From: Ureibacillus galli
Lineage (GTDB): Bacteria; Bacillota; Bacilli; Bacillales_A; Planococcaceae
Assembly (NCBI RefSeq): GCF_014836845.1
Contig: NZ_JACSQA010000028.1
Span: 1-44,441, forward strand
Direction of reading: 5' to 3'
Length of the DNA: 44,441 nucleotides
Shown here: positions 34,853 to 42,692 of the stretch, in pieces
How positions within the stretch are numbered: position 1 is the first letter of the stretch
Layout of the letters: each line of letters starts with the position of its first letter
Translations under genes and position numbers: made by a program
Notes under the pieces: generated by a model
Told to the model about the DNA's origin: nothing
The model's database searches: none
The model's input: only the letters and a program-made list of their open reading frames with translations

Positions 34853-34905
34853 AACTTGTACGGATTCTTTTCATCCGTACAAGTTTTTCATCCGTACAAG
34901 TTTTT
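34853..34905 (+). terminator. terminator with duplicated right arm
   Basis: Left arm AACTTGTACGGAT (34853-34865) can pair with either of two tandem 17-base copies of CATCCGTACAAGTTTTT (34872-34888 and 34889-34905). Both copies end in a T-run, so either pairing makes a terminator. Confidence 0.85.
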
Positions 34906-35025
34906 TTATTCGATTGACAAAACGTAAACAATTCATTAATATGTTTGTATAATAATAAACAAAATAAATTTTCGTTTATATAAATACAATTACTTATGAA
35001 AGTTTTTAGCACGGGAGGTAAAGAA

Positions 35026-35781
35026 GTGAACCAGTTGGAACCATTTTGGAATGCAACTTTGGATGAAATTAAACGTGGATATACCGAAGACCAATATAAA
35101 TATTGTTGTTTACTATGTGGAGAACAAGTTGAAAAGGGAATTATATATCCTCAAGAACAAGTTTTATATGAAGCAGAACGGTTTATTCGTTTGCATATTG
35201 AAAAAAATCATGACTCTGTATTTGATTATTTAATTAGTTTAGATAAAAAAATAACTGGGTTAACGGAGCATCAAACAATGTTATTAAGCCAATTTTATGC
35301 TGGTAAAACTGATAAAGAGATTCAACAAGAAATGGAAATTGGCAGTAGTTCCACAATTCGACATCATCGTTTTATGTTAAAGGAGAAGGAACGTCAGGCT
35401 AAAACATTTTTAGCTATTATGGAATTGTTAAAAGAAAAGGATCAATATGCACCTGCATTTGTGGAGCCCCATAAACATGCCACGATGGTAGATGATCGTT
35501 ATGCTGTGACAACTGAAGAACAGTCTAAAATATTAGAAAAGTATTTTCTGGAAGGGTTATCTGGTCCTTTAGCGAAGTTTCCTCCTAAGGAAAAGCAACG
35601 CATTGTAGTATTGCGTGCGATTGCTAACCGTATTGATCCAAATGTAACTTATACAGAAAAAGAGTTAAATGAATTATTAAAAACGATTTACAGTGATTAT
35701 GTATTGATTCGGAGATATTTAATTGAATATGGATTTTTAGATCGGAAATTAGATGGAAGTATGTATTGGTTGAAAAAGTAA
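35026..35781 (+). CDS. DUF2087 domain transcriptional-regulator-like protein
   Basis: A 251-residue protein. The N-terminal part has a Cys pair (CCLLCGEQVEKG) in a small zinc-finger-like stretch with a later HIEKNH. The middle (about 80-125) has a LuxR-type helix-turn-helix (LSQFYAGKTDKEIQQEMEIGSSSTIRHH). The C-terminal DUF2087 domain (about 180-251) has FPPKEKQRIVVLRAIANR and RRYLIEYGFLDRKLDGSMYWL. GTG 35026 after GGGAGGT; the ATG at 34996 is less likely. It is paired with the GIY-YIG gene 28 bases downstream. A regulator is likely; its targets are unknown. Confidence 0.82.
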   Translation: MNQLEPFWNATLDEIKRGYTEDQYKYCCLLCGEQVEKGIIYPQEQVLYEAERFIRLHIEKNHDSVFDYLISLDKKITGLTEHQTMLLSQFYAGKTDKEIQQEMEIGSSSTIRHHRFMLKEKERQAKTFLAIMELLKEKDQYAPAFVEPHKHATMVDDRYAVTTEEQSKILEKYFLEGLSGPLAKFPPKEKQRIVVLRAIANRIDPNVTYTEKELNELLKTIYSDYVLIRRYLIEYGFLDRKLDGSMYWLKK

Positions 35782-35809
35782 CATGATTAAATGAATGTAG
35801 GTGGTACGG

Positions 35810-36154
35810 ATGGATAGAAAAAAAGAGCTGAAGCAACAGTATCAAGAGGTTGCCATTGTGGCGGGGGTATATGAAATAAAAAACAATGTAAATGGAAAAG
35901 TGTTTATCGACAGTACACGTAACTTAAAAACAATTAATGGTGTGAAATTCAGTTTGGACAATCAAGTTTTTAAAAACAAAGCACTCCAAGTTGATTGGAC
36001 GCAATTTGGAAAAGATGCCTTTACGATTAATGTATTAGAATCATTAAAAAAAGATGAGAACGATCCGTATTTCAATGAAAAGGAAGCATTGAAGGAATTA
36101 GAACAAAAATGGTTGGAAAAGTTAAAACCATTCGGCGAGCGGGGTTATAACTAA
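35810..36154 (+). CDS. GIY-YIG fold protein, motif degenerate
   Basis: A 114-residue single-domain GIY-YIG family protein. The first strand GVYEIKNNVNGKVFIDSTRNLK corresponds to GIY...YIG-S, but YIG reads FID, so the second motif Tyr and Gly are changed; a Glu that could bind metal is present further on. Cleavage activity is therefore doubtful. TAGGTGG precedes the ATG at 35810. Probably co-transcribed with the DUF2087 gene. Confidence 0.75.
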   Translation: MDRKKELKQQYQEVAIVAGVYEIKNNVNGKVFIDSTRNLKTINGVKFSLDNQVFKNKALQVDWTQFGKDAFTINVLESLKKDENDPYFNEKEALKELEQKWLEKLKPFGERGYN

Positions 36155-36201
36155 CGATATAGATGGTGATTTAAAAATGAGCTAGTATTAAAAATTGTGG
36201 T

Positions 36202-36239
36202 AAAGGGGTGTCGCTGTACTTTATAGATGCCTCTTTTTT
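36202..36239 (+). terminator. weak terminator
   Basis: AAAGGGGTGT pairs with ATGCCTCTTT using three wobbles, followed by T6. It ends the DUF2087/GIY-YIG transcript. Confidence 0.6.
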
Positions 36240-36361
36240 GTTGTCGATAAAATAAGGAAAATGTAACAAGAAAGCGACAAAAATTTTTTCAATTCATTCA
36301 TTTCATATCGGATTGTTTCGTAATATATAGAGACATTATTTGGTAGGAGGAGTGTATTTCT

Positions 36362-37384
36362 TTGAAAATTTTCCGCTTTCTCTTAATCGCCTTCAGTTTG
36401 TTTTTAGTAGGTTGTGAAGAGTCAGTGGAAGTAAAACCAGTTGTAACGTTAGAGACGAAACCATTAGTAGAAGCCAGTTCTATTGTAGAAGTTTCTGAAG
36501 TAGATACAAAAAAATTGGAGACTTCCAGTGACGAAGTTCATTTACTAGGTAATGCTTGTTATAGTAATGAGATATACATTGAAGGGGAAGGCACTTGTGC
36601 CTTGGAGATTCAATGTACAGATAATGATTCCTGTATTGAATGGGGAAATCGTATCATTAAAAATCTTGAAGAGGACTATGGTTCCCTTGTATATGAAGAA
36701 TCTGTTGCAACTGGGAATGAAGGGGTAACTGTGCTCACTACTTATAATGTCGACCATGTCCAGGAGGTCATCTACACAGATCAAAATATTTCTGATGAAG
36801 ATTTAACTTATCATGAGAACTTATGGTATAGCTTTAGTTGGCTAATCCCTGAAGATAAACGGAAAGAAATTAATCGTTTTGAAGTCTTTAACAGCGGAGA
36901 TACCCTCGCTTATGTCTCCCTTTATGATCCGTATGGAAAGTATTGGACCCTCGGGATGAATCAAAAAGATATTGAACTTGCCTCCGAAACCCTTGTTACA
37001 TACTTACATGAATATGCCCATTTTCTTTCGTTAAATGAATCTCAAATTAATTATTGGGTTCCTGAGAAACGGTGTAAGTCCCTTTATTTAATAGAATCAG
37101 GATGTTTTTATAAAGATGCCTATTTAACCTATTTCTATAAACAATTTTGGGATTCGGGAGGACATGGCAAATTGGAAGATTTTTATGTTTCAAAATATGC
37201 AATGTATTCCCCGGAAGAAGACTTCTCTGAATCGTTTGCCCACTTTGTTTTAACTCAAACTCCAAAGGGAGAAAATGTAAAAGAAAAAAAGATATTATTC
37301 TTTTATCAATTTGAGGAGTTGGTACAATTAAGGACAGAAATTATAGCCCGTACTGCAACATGGTTAATTCGAAGTGTTATTTAA
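36362..37384 (+). CDS. lipoprotein with HExxH zinc-metallopeptidase motif
   Basis: A 340-residue exported lipoprotein: signal sequence with lipobox LVGC (Cys18), an acidic/Ser-rich linker (about 19-60), then a domain with four cysteines (ACYSNE, CALEIQCTDNDSC) and HEYAH at 216-220. An acidic helix SESFAHF (Glu290) could supply the third zinc ligand, as in gluzincins. It would act on the outer face of the membrane. TTG start behind AGGAGGAG. I do not recognise a named family; the peptidase call rests on these motifs. Confidence 0.72.
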   Translation: MKIFRFLLIAFSLFLVGCEESVEVKPVVTLETKPLVEASSIVEVSEVDTKKLETSSDEVHLLGNACYSNEIYIEGEGTCALEIQCTDNDSCIEWGNRIIKNLEEDYGSLVYEESVATGNEGVTVLTTYNVDHVQEVIYTDQNISDEDLTYHENLWYSFSWLIPEDKRKEINRFEVFNSGDTLAYVSLYDPYGKYWTLGMNQKDIELASETLVTYLHEYAHFLSLNESQINYWVPEKRCKSLYLIESGCFYKDAYLTYFYKQFWDSGGHGKLEDFYVSKYAMYSPEEDFSESFAHFVLTQTPKGENVKEKKILFFYQFEELVQLRTEIIARTATWLIRSVI

Positions 37385-37399
37385 TAACATCCGCAAAAA

Positions 37400-37437
37400 A
37401 TCCCCTTCGCCTACTGCGTTGGGGATGTTGTTTTTTT
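37400..37437 (+). terminator. terminator
   Basis: ATCCCC-TT-CGC, loop, GCG-TT-GGGGAT is followed by TGTT and a T7 run. An AACATCC just upstream (37386-37392) can pair instead with GGATGTT. Confidence 0.75.
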
Positions 37438-37515
37438 GCCTAAATAAATCCGTTCAAAGGTAAGTGATATTATATTGTATAGTTATAATACCCTCAATTA
37501 GAGAAGTTATAATTG

Positions 37516-37833
37516 TTAATTTAAGCCATCAATAAATGATTCAATTTCTTCTTGAGTTTTTCGATCCTTACTCACAAAACGTCCGCTTTCCTCACCATCT
37601 TTATAAGCAATAAAACTTGGAATACCAAAAACATCTAATTGAATACATAAATCAATAAATTCATCCCGGTCTACTTTGAAAAATTGATATTCAGAAGCAT
37701 ATTTTTCTTCAATGGATGGCATAACTGGGTCGATGAATCGACAATCTTTACACCAATCTGCTGAAAACATAAAAATTGTTTTGCCTGTTGATTTTAGCTT
37801 TTCAAATTGTTCTACGGATTGTAAATTTTCCAC
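37516..37833 (-). CDS. thioredoxin-like protein
   Basis: A 105-residue thioredoxin-fold protein with the redox site WCKDC (Cys28, Cys31) and cis-Pro in FGIPSF. The active site differs from classical WCGPC; WCxDC is common in Bacillales thioredoxin-family proteins of the YtpP type. No signal peptide with the GTG at 37833, which has AGGGGGAC upstream; the longer frame to 37878 has no RBS. Role: thiol-disulfide exchange in the cytoplasm. Confidence 0.85.
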   Translation of the reverse strand: MENLQSVEQFEKLKSTGKTIFMFSADWCKDCRFIDPVMPSIEEKYASEYQFFKVDRDEFIDLCIQLDVFGIPSFIAYKDGEESGRFVSKDRKTQEEIESFIDGLN

Positions 37834-38033
37834 GATAAAAGTCCCCCTAAAATAATTTTTTCTCATCTTACCATACATATGTAATATTTTCCTATAAGGA
37901 AACTAAGGAATTGACAAAAACTTCTTCAAATAATATTCCACAAATCGAACAAATTATTTATCTAAGTACTGTATTTCCCTAACTCATGGATTAAAATTTT
38001 TCGGACATTCTAATGACGAAAGGAGGTTTCTGT

Positions 38034-39029
38034 TTGGTCCGAATATTAATTTCCTTGATCCTAATCATTTTTGTTGTTAATACGATGTTTTCTAACATTG
38101 GAAGTGCAAGTGAAACAACGTCTCAGGAAGAACTGATGAACCAGCGGATGGCATTGTATATACAATTTCAAGATCACATTGTACCATGGTACCACTTGGC
38201 TGCTATCGATCAATATGAAAGAAACATCCAAGCCGTTCGTCCGGATATACCAAAACGAGACAGTACGATAGCTATTCAATTTTCTAAAGAATATTGGGCT
38301 GGCGCTTTCAATCCATTGTCAGACGATACTTCACCTTTAACAATAAAATATTTTGGCGGTTTAGGACTTGATGGAAATAGTGATGGTGTTGCAAGTCCAG
38401 ATGATGATGAAGATATTATGTTTACGATGTCAAACTATTTAAGTCAATATGGACCAACTATTGAAGATTTTAAAATTGCTTTATGGGAATATTATCAAAG
38501 CGAACAAGTGGTCAATCAAATTTTAACTATTGCTAAACTTTATAAACATTTTGATACAATTAATATAGATACACATGTTTTCCCTGTTCCTGTCCGTGGT
38601 TATAATTACAGCTATAGAGGAACATGGGGTGCCAATAGAGGCTGGGGCGGAAGACGTATACATGAAGGTACAGATATATTTGCAGGATATAGTACCCCTG
38701 TGCTATCAACATCTTATGGTGTAGTTGAAGTAATGGGGTGGAACGAATTTGGCGGTTGGCGCATAGGGATACGGGACAACCATAATACGTATCATTATTA
38801 CGCTCATCTTTCTTATTTTAATAAAGACTTAAAAATAGGAGATATTGTTGAACCAGGAACATTAATCGGCGGTGTCGGTAGTTCTGGGTATGGGAAAGAA
38901 GGAACATCGGGTAAATTTCCACCACATTTACATTATGGAATGTATAAGTTTAACGGTCGTACAGAATGGGCGTTTGATCCTTATCCTTCTTTAAGACAAT
39001 GGGAAAAATATTCAAGACAACAAAAGTAG
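38034..39029 (+). CDS. lytH: M23 peptidase, LytH-like
   Basis: A 331-residue exported protein: an N-terminal membrane/signal segment (about 2-22), a helical middle region with a DGNSDGVASPDDDED stretch, and a C-terminal M23 domain with His210 and Asp214 (HEGTD) and His298-Leu-His300 (HLHYG) as zinc and catalytic residues. The layout and length fit B. subtilis LytH, a sporulation L-Ala-D-Glu endopeptidase that trims cortex peptidoglycan side chains. TTG 38034 follows AAAGGAGG; the ATG at 38013 precedes that RBS. Confidence 0.85.
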   Translation: MVRILISLILIIFVVNTMFSNIGSASETTSQEELMNQRMALYIQFQDHIVPWYHLAAIDQYERNIQAVRPDIPKRDSTIAIQFSKEYWAGAFNPLSDDTSPLTIKYFGGLGLDGNSDGVASPDDDEDIMFTMSNYLSQYGPTIEDFKIALWEYYQSEQVVNQILTIAKLYKHFDTINIDTHVFPVPVRGYNYSYRGTWGANRGWGGRRIHEGTDIFAGYSTPVLSTSYGVVEVMGWNEFGGWRIGIRDNHNTYHYYAHLSYFNKDLKIGDIVEPGTLIGGVGSSGYGKEGTSGKFPPHLHYGMYKFNGRTEWAFDPYPSLRQWEKYSRQQK

Positions 39030-39032
39030 TAA

Positions 39033-39061
39033 AAAAGCTGCCTTTTTAGGTGGCTTTTTTA
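39033..39061 (+). terminator. terminator after lytH
   Basis: AAAAGCTGCC pairs with GGTGGCTTTT (two wobbles) and a T-run follows. Confidence 0.75.
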
Positions 39062-39088
39062 TTGGAAATAAAAAATTTTGATAAACGG

Positions 39089-39117
39089 TTGACAACTTAT
39101 TAAAATTTATGTTAAAT
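39089..39117 (+). promoter_or_regulatory. promoter of the YceI gene
   Basis: TTGACA (39089-39094), 17-base spacer and TTAAAT (39112-39117). The first operator starts three bases later. Confidence 0.6.
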
Positions 39118-39119
39118 TT

Positions 39120-39135
39120 ATCTCGAATTAAAGAT
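39120..39135. promoter_or_regulatory. MhqR-type operator, imperfect
   Basis: ATCTCGAATTAAAGAT keeps the left half ATCTCGAATT of the perfect site and differs at two bases of the right half. It sits at the expected transcription start. Confidence 0.65.
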
Positions 39136-39188
39136 AATCAACTTCGAAATGATTTGAACTGATTATTCGATTATTTTTTTAAAATAAC

Positions 39189-39204
39189 ATCTCGAATTCG
39201 AGAT
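39189..39204. promoter_or_regulatory. MhqR-type operator, perfect
   Basis: ATCTCGAATTCGAGAT is a perfect 16-bp palindrome. It matches the operator described for B. subtilis MhqR (core TATCTCGAATTCGAGATA, established knowledge). It lies just before the RBS of the YceI gene, 69 bases after the first operator. Confidence 0.85.
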
Positions 39205-39222
39205 ATAATGGAGGAAATAAAA

Positions 39223-39750
39223 ATGGCAAAATTTATTATTGATCAATCTCATTCAAGTGTTGGTTTTGAAGTAAAACATATGATGGTTTCAAAAGTAAAA
39301 GGACAATTTAATAGTTATACGGCTGATGTAGAAGCGGCTGACCTAACAGATTTAACTACAGCGTCGATTTCGTTCGAATTTGATGTTGCAAGTGTCAATA
39401 CTCACAGTGAAGACCGTGATAATCATTTGAAATCTGCTGATTTCTTTGATACAGAAAAGTTTCCTAAAATTACTTTTAAATCTACTAGCATCACGAAAGA
39501 TGGAGATGACTACAAAGTAACGGGTGATTTAACTATTAAAGGTGTTACTAAACCGGTAACTTTTGATGTGGAATTTGGTGGTAAAGGTACAAACCCTTGG
39601 GGCGTTGAAGTTTATGGATTTGAAGCGGAGGCAAAAATTAACCGTGAAGAATTTGGATTAACTTGGAACGCTGCTCTTGAAACTGGCGGTGTACTAGTTG
39701 GTAAAGATATTAAAATTAAAGTTGAATTAGAAGTTAACCCTGCTGCATAA
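39223..39750 (+). CDS. YceI family protein
   Basis: A 175-residue YceI-family lipocalin-like protein without signal peptide (FIIDQSHSSVGFEVKHMMVSKVKGQF; LTIKGVTKPVTFDVEFGG; REEFGLTWNAALETGG). The family binds isoprenoid quinones or other lipids in known cases. Control by an MhqR-type site fits a role in quinone or electrophile stress. GGAGG is 8 bases before the ATG at 39223; the ATG at 39208 overlaps the RBS. Own terminator. Confidence 0.9.
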   Translation: MAKFIIDQSHSSVGFEVKHMMVSKVKGQFNSYTADVEAADLTDLTTASISFEFDVASVNTHSEDRDNHLKSADFFDTEKFPKITFKSTSITKDGDDYKVTGDLTIKGVTKPVTFDVEFGGKGTNPWGVEVYGFEAEAKINREEFGLTWNAALETGGVLVGKDIKIKVELEVNPAA

Positions 39751-39759
39751 GCAATGTGC

Positions 39760-39801
39760 AAAATGGGTAATCTGACTCTTAAAAAGGTTACCCATTTTTT
39801 A
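39760..39801 (+). terminator. terminator after the YceI gene
   Basis: AAAATGGGTAA pairs with TTACCCATTTT across a 17-base loop, followed by TT. Confidence 0.78.
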
Positions 39802-39828
39802 AACTAAATCCGCCGAAAACTTGCTTAT

Positions 39829-39857
39829 TTGACATAAAACGTATAAAATGCTACTGT
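39829..39857 (+). promoter_or_regulatory. promoter of the dioxygenase operon
   Basis: TTGACA (39829-39834), 17-base spacer and TACTGT (39852-39857), directly before an operator. Same layout as the YceI promoter. Confidence 0.6.
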
Positions 39858-39858
39858 T

Positions 39859-39874
39859 ATCTCGAATTGAAGAT
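39859..39874. promoter_or_regulatory. MhqR-type operator, imperfect
   Basis: ATCTCGAATTGAAGAT has an intact left half and changes in the right half, placed at the presumed start of transcription. Confidence 0.65.
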
Positions 39875-39957
39875 TCTAGTCAATTTTTTTGAATAAATTA
39901 ACTAAAAAAAATCACACTAAAGATAGTTTGGAAAAACTATTTTATTTTTTATAAAAA

Positions 39958-39975
39958 TATCTCGAATTCGAGATA
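39958..39975. promoter_or_regulatory. MhqR-type operator, perfect
   Basis: TATCTCGAATTCGAGATA is a perfect 18-bp palindrome identical to the known MhqR core, just before the RBS of the first dioxygenase gene and 100 bases after the imperfect copy. Confidence 0.87.
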
Positions 39976-39991
39976 AATAGGAGGAATTAAA

Positions 39992-40975
39992 ATGAATGAA
40001 TTAAAAGGGTTGCATCACGTTACTGCAATAACAAGTAGTGCGGAAAAAATTTATGAATTTTTCACTTATACATTAGGACTTCGATTAGTAAAGAAAACTG
40101 TAAATCAAGATGACATTAAAACATACCATCTTTACTTTACGGATGATGTAGGTAGTCCAGGGACAGATATGACATTTTTTGATTTTCCAGGTATTCCAAA
40201 AGGGGTTCACGGTACAAATGAAATTTCTAAAACATCTTTTAGAGTTCCAAATGATAAAGCGTTAGATTATTGGATTAAACGTTTTGATCGGTTAGGAGTA
40301 AAACATACTGGTATAAAGGAACAGTTTGGTAAGAAAACAATTTCATTCGTTGATTTCGATAATCAAGCTTATCAACTTATTTCAGATGAATTTAATGAAG
40401 GAGTTGCTTCTGGAACGCCATGGCAAAAAGGTCCGATTCCTTTGGAGTATGCTATTACTGGTTTAGGTCCGATTTTTGTTCGAACATCTTACTTTGACTA
40501 CTTTAAAGAAGTACTAGAAAAAGTATTTTTCATGCGAGAAATTGCTCAAGAAGATTCGTTCCACCTATTTGAAATGGGAGAAGGAGGAAATGGGGCACAA
40601 GTTGTCGTAGAGTATAATACAGTCCTTCCGCAAGCAAGACAAGGTTTCGGAACGGTTCATCATACAGCGTTCCGAGTGGATGATCGGGCAGAATTAGATG
40701 ATTGGCAAAAACGTTTACAAGGATTTAATTTACCGAATTCAGGATATGTTGAACGATATTATTTCGGTTCTTTATATACAAATGTGGCTCCTTCGATTCT
40801 TTTTGAATTAGCTACAGATGGCCCCGGATTTATGGGGGATGAACCATATGAAACGTTAGGTGAAAAATTGTCCTTACCACCATTCTTTGAGGAAAAACGT
40901 GAAGAAATTGAAAGTTTAGTAAGACCTATTGATACAGTACGCAGTACAAAAACATTTGAAAAAGAGTATGAATAA
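39992..40975 (+). CDS. mhqO: ring-cleaving dioxygenase, MhqO-like
   Basis: A 327-residue two-domain vicinal-oxygen-chelate (glyoxalase) protein. Domain 1 starts LHHVTAI and includes LGLRLVKKTVNQDD; domain 2 includes VHHTAFRV (about 222) and ends with ILFELATDGPGF, giving a His-His-Glu iron site. MhqO/MhqA/MhqE proteins are extradiol-type enzymes linked to hydroquinone resistance. GGAGG before the ATG. First gene of a block under the MhqR-type operator. Confidence 0.9.
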   Translation: MNELKGLHHVTAITSSAEKIYEFFTYTLGLRLVKKTVNQDDIKTYHLYFTDDVGSPGTDMTFFDFPGIPKGVHGTNEISKTSFRVPNDKALDYWIKRFDRLGVKHTGIKEQFGKKTISFVDFDNQAYQLISDEFNEGVASGTPWQKGPIPLEYAITGLGPIFVRTSYFDYFKEVLEKVFFMREIAQEDSFHLFEMGEGGNGAQVVVEYNTVLPQARQGFGTVHHTAFRVDDRAELDDWQKRLQGFNLPNSGYVERYYFGSLYTNVAPSILFELATDGPGFMGDEPYETLGEKLSLPPFFEEKREEIESLVRPIDTVRSTKTFEKEYE

Positions 40976-40992
40976 GGAGGTGAAAAGTAAAA

Positions 40993-41586
40993 ATGGGATT
41001 TCTAAATAAATTATTTGGTACTGAACATAAGGAGGAAGAAACAATGGCAAACTTAAATATCGGAATTATTTTAGGATCTACTCGTGAAGGTCGTGTTAGT
41101 CCTCAAGTAGGTGCTTGGGTAAAAGAATTAGCAGATAAACGTGGCGACGCAAATTATACAATTATTGATATCGCAGATTATAAATTACCGTTTTTAGGTG
41201 AAGCTGGTGCGGATAATTCCGGTGTAGCAGCTTGGTCTGAAGCGATTGCAAAACAAGATGGTTTTGTATTCATTGTACAAGAATATAACCACTCTATTAC
41301 AGGTGCGCTTAAAAATGCACTAGACTTACTTCGTGAACAGTGGAACAACAAAGCGGCTGGTATCGTATCTTACGGTTCCGTAGGCGGTGCTCGTGCAGCG
41401 GAACATTTACGTGGCATTTTAGGTGAATTACTAGTAGCTGACGTACGTGTACACCCAGCTTTATCATTATTTACTGACTTTGAAAACGGTACAGACTTCA
41501 AACCGAAAGCTGTTCAAGCAGATTCAGTGAATCAAATGTTGAATCAAGTTATTTCATGGTCTACAGCATTAAAAACAATTCGATAA
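40993..41586 (+). CDS. NADPH-dependent FMN reductase family protein
   Basis: A flavodoxin-fold reductase of 197 residues from this start, or 180 from the ATG at 41044. FMN-phosphate binding GSTREGRVSPQVG and EYNHSITGALKNALD are family marks. Such enzymes reduce quinones or azo compounds, in line with the neighbours. Both starts have good ribosome sites (AAGGAGG at 40976 and AAGGAGGAA at 41030). The extra 17 residues MGFLNKLFGTEHKEEET form a short amphipathic leader. Confidence 0.85.
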   Translation: MGFLNKLFGTEHKEEETMANLNIGIILGSTREGRVSPQVGAWVKELADKRGDANYTIIDIADYKLPFLGEAGADNSGVAAWSEAIAKQDGFVFIVQEYNHSITGALKNALDLLREQWNNKAAGIVSYGSVGGARAAEHLRGILGELLVADVRVHPALSLFTDFENGTDFKPKAVQADSVNQMLNQVISWSTALKTIR

Positions 41587-41597
41587 AAAGAATGTAG

Positions 41598-41629
41598 ATG
41601 TGTGTATGGGTGGCTTCGCCCATACACAT
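41598..41629 (+). other. intercistronic hairpin 1
   Basis: TGTGTATGGG pairs with CCCATACACA (flanking bases extend it) around TGGCTTCG. No T-tract follows, so a stabiliser or processing element is more likely than a terminator. Confidence 0.6.
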
Positions 41630-41668
41630 GTTTATAAACCTATTTGTGGAATCATTAAGTTGTATGAA

Positions 41669-41716
41669 GTTTGAGCAAATCCTTTAAACTATTTCGTTTG
41701 AAGGATGTGCTCAGAC
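41669..41716 (+). other. intercistronic hairpin 2, 21-bp stem
   Basis: Bases 41669-41689 pair with 41696-41716 at 20 of 21 positions (two wobbles, one mismatch) around loop TATTTC. It ends 14 bases before the RBS of the next gene. No T-run follows. Confidence 0.7.
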
Positions 41717-41743
41717 GTTATGCACGCATTGGAGGAAAATGAA

Positions 41744-42682
41744 ATGAAAAAACAGACAGCAGGAATACATCATATTACCGCAATTGTTGGCCATCCGCAG
41801 GAAAACGTTGACTTTTATGCTGGAGTACTAGGTTTACGACTTGTGAAGAAAACCATTAACTTTGATGACCCAGGTACGTACCATCTATATTTTGGAAATG
41901 AAGGAGGAAAACCGGGATCAATTATTACGTTTTTCCCTTGGGTAAACGCTTATAAAGGGCAAATTGGTGATGGACAAGTGGGAATTACAACTTATGCTGT
42001 TCCTGTAGGTGCAATCGAGTTTTGGAAAGAACGATTAACGAAATTTGAAGTTGAATATACATTAAATGAAAGATTCGGAGAAACATTTCTTCAATTTGAT
42101 GATCCCCATGGATTGCACCTTGAAATTGTTGAACGTGAGCAGGGGGAGTTAAACCATTGGACATTCGGTGGTGTGACGAAGGATGTTGCTATTAAAGGGT
42201 TCGGTGGAGCTGTTTTATTCTCCGCTCGTCCAGAGGAAACGGCATCAACATTAGTAGACGTAATGGGACTAGAACTGGTAGGTATAGAAGGAGACTATAC
42301 AAGGTTTAAAGCTTCGGGTAATATTGGAAATATTATTGATTTAAAAATGATTACAGGTATTAGAGGTTCTATGGGAGTAGGAACAGTCCACCATATTGCA
42401 TGGCGGGCTAAAGATGATAAAGACCATCTCGAATGGCAAGAGTATGCAATGGATCATGGTCAGCACGTGACGGAAATTAAGGATCGAAATTATTTTAATG
42501 CGATTTATTTCCGTGAATCGGGTGAGATTTTATTTGAAATTGCAACTGACCCACCTGGATTTGCCCACGATGAATCCTATGAAACAATGGGTAATCAACT
42601 AATGTTGCCTGACCAATATGAACATTTACGTGACCGATTAGAAATGTCACTTATTCCAATTCAAGTACGGCCGATTAATTAG
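41744..42682 (+). CDS. ring-cleaving dioxygenase, MhqO/MhqE-like
   Basis: A 312-residue paralogue of the upstream dioxygenase: GIHHITAI at the start, LGLRLVKKTINFDDPGTYHLYF, VHHIAWR in domain 2 and ILFEIATDPPGFAHDE near the end. The His-His-Glu ligand set is complete. ATG 41744 with GGAGG upstream. It is separated from the reductase by 157 bases with two hairpins and followed by the flavin reductase after 10 bases. Confidence 0.9.
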   Translation: MKKQTAGIHHITAIVGHPQENVDFYAGVLGLRLVKKTINFDDPGTYHLYFGNEGGKPGSIITFFPWVNAYKGQIGDGQVGITTYAVPVGAIEFWKERLTKFEVEYTLNERFGETFLQFDDPHGLHLEIVEREQGELNHWTFGGVTKDVAIKGFGGAVLFSARPEETASTLVDVMGLELVGIEGDYTRFKASGNIGNIIDLKMITGIRGSMGVGTVHHIAWRAKDDKDHLEWQEYAMDHGQHVTEIKDRNYFNAIYFRESGEILFEIATDPPGFAHDESYETMGNQLMLPDQYEHLRDRLEMSLIPIQVRPIN

Positions 42683-42692
42683 GGGGGAAAAC

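Noticed and set aside
34914-34953. TTGACA and TATAAT before the DUF2087 gene as one promoter
   Set aside because: The spacer is 28 bases, far from 17; the TATAAT may be used with the weaker TAAACA at 34925.
39204-39209. TATAAT directly after the perfect operator
   Set aside because: It lies about 14 bases before the start codon and overlaps the RBS region; no -35 box at the right distance.
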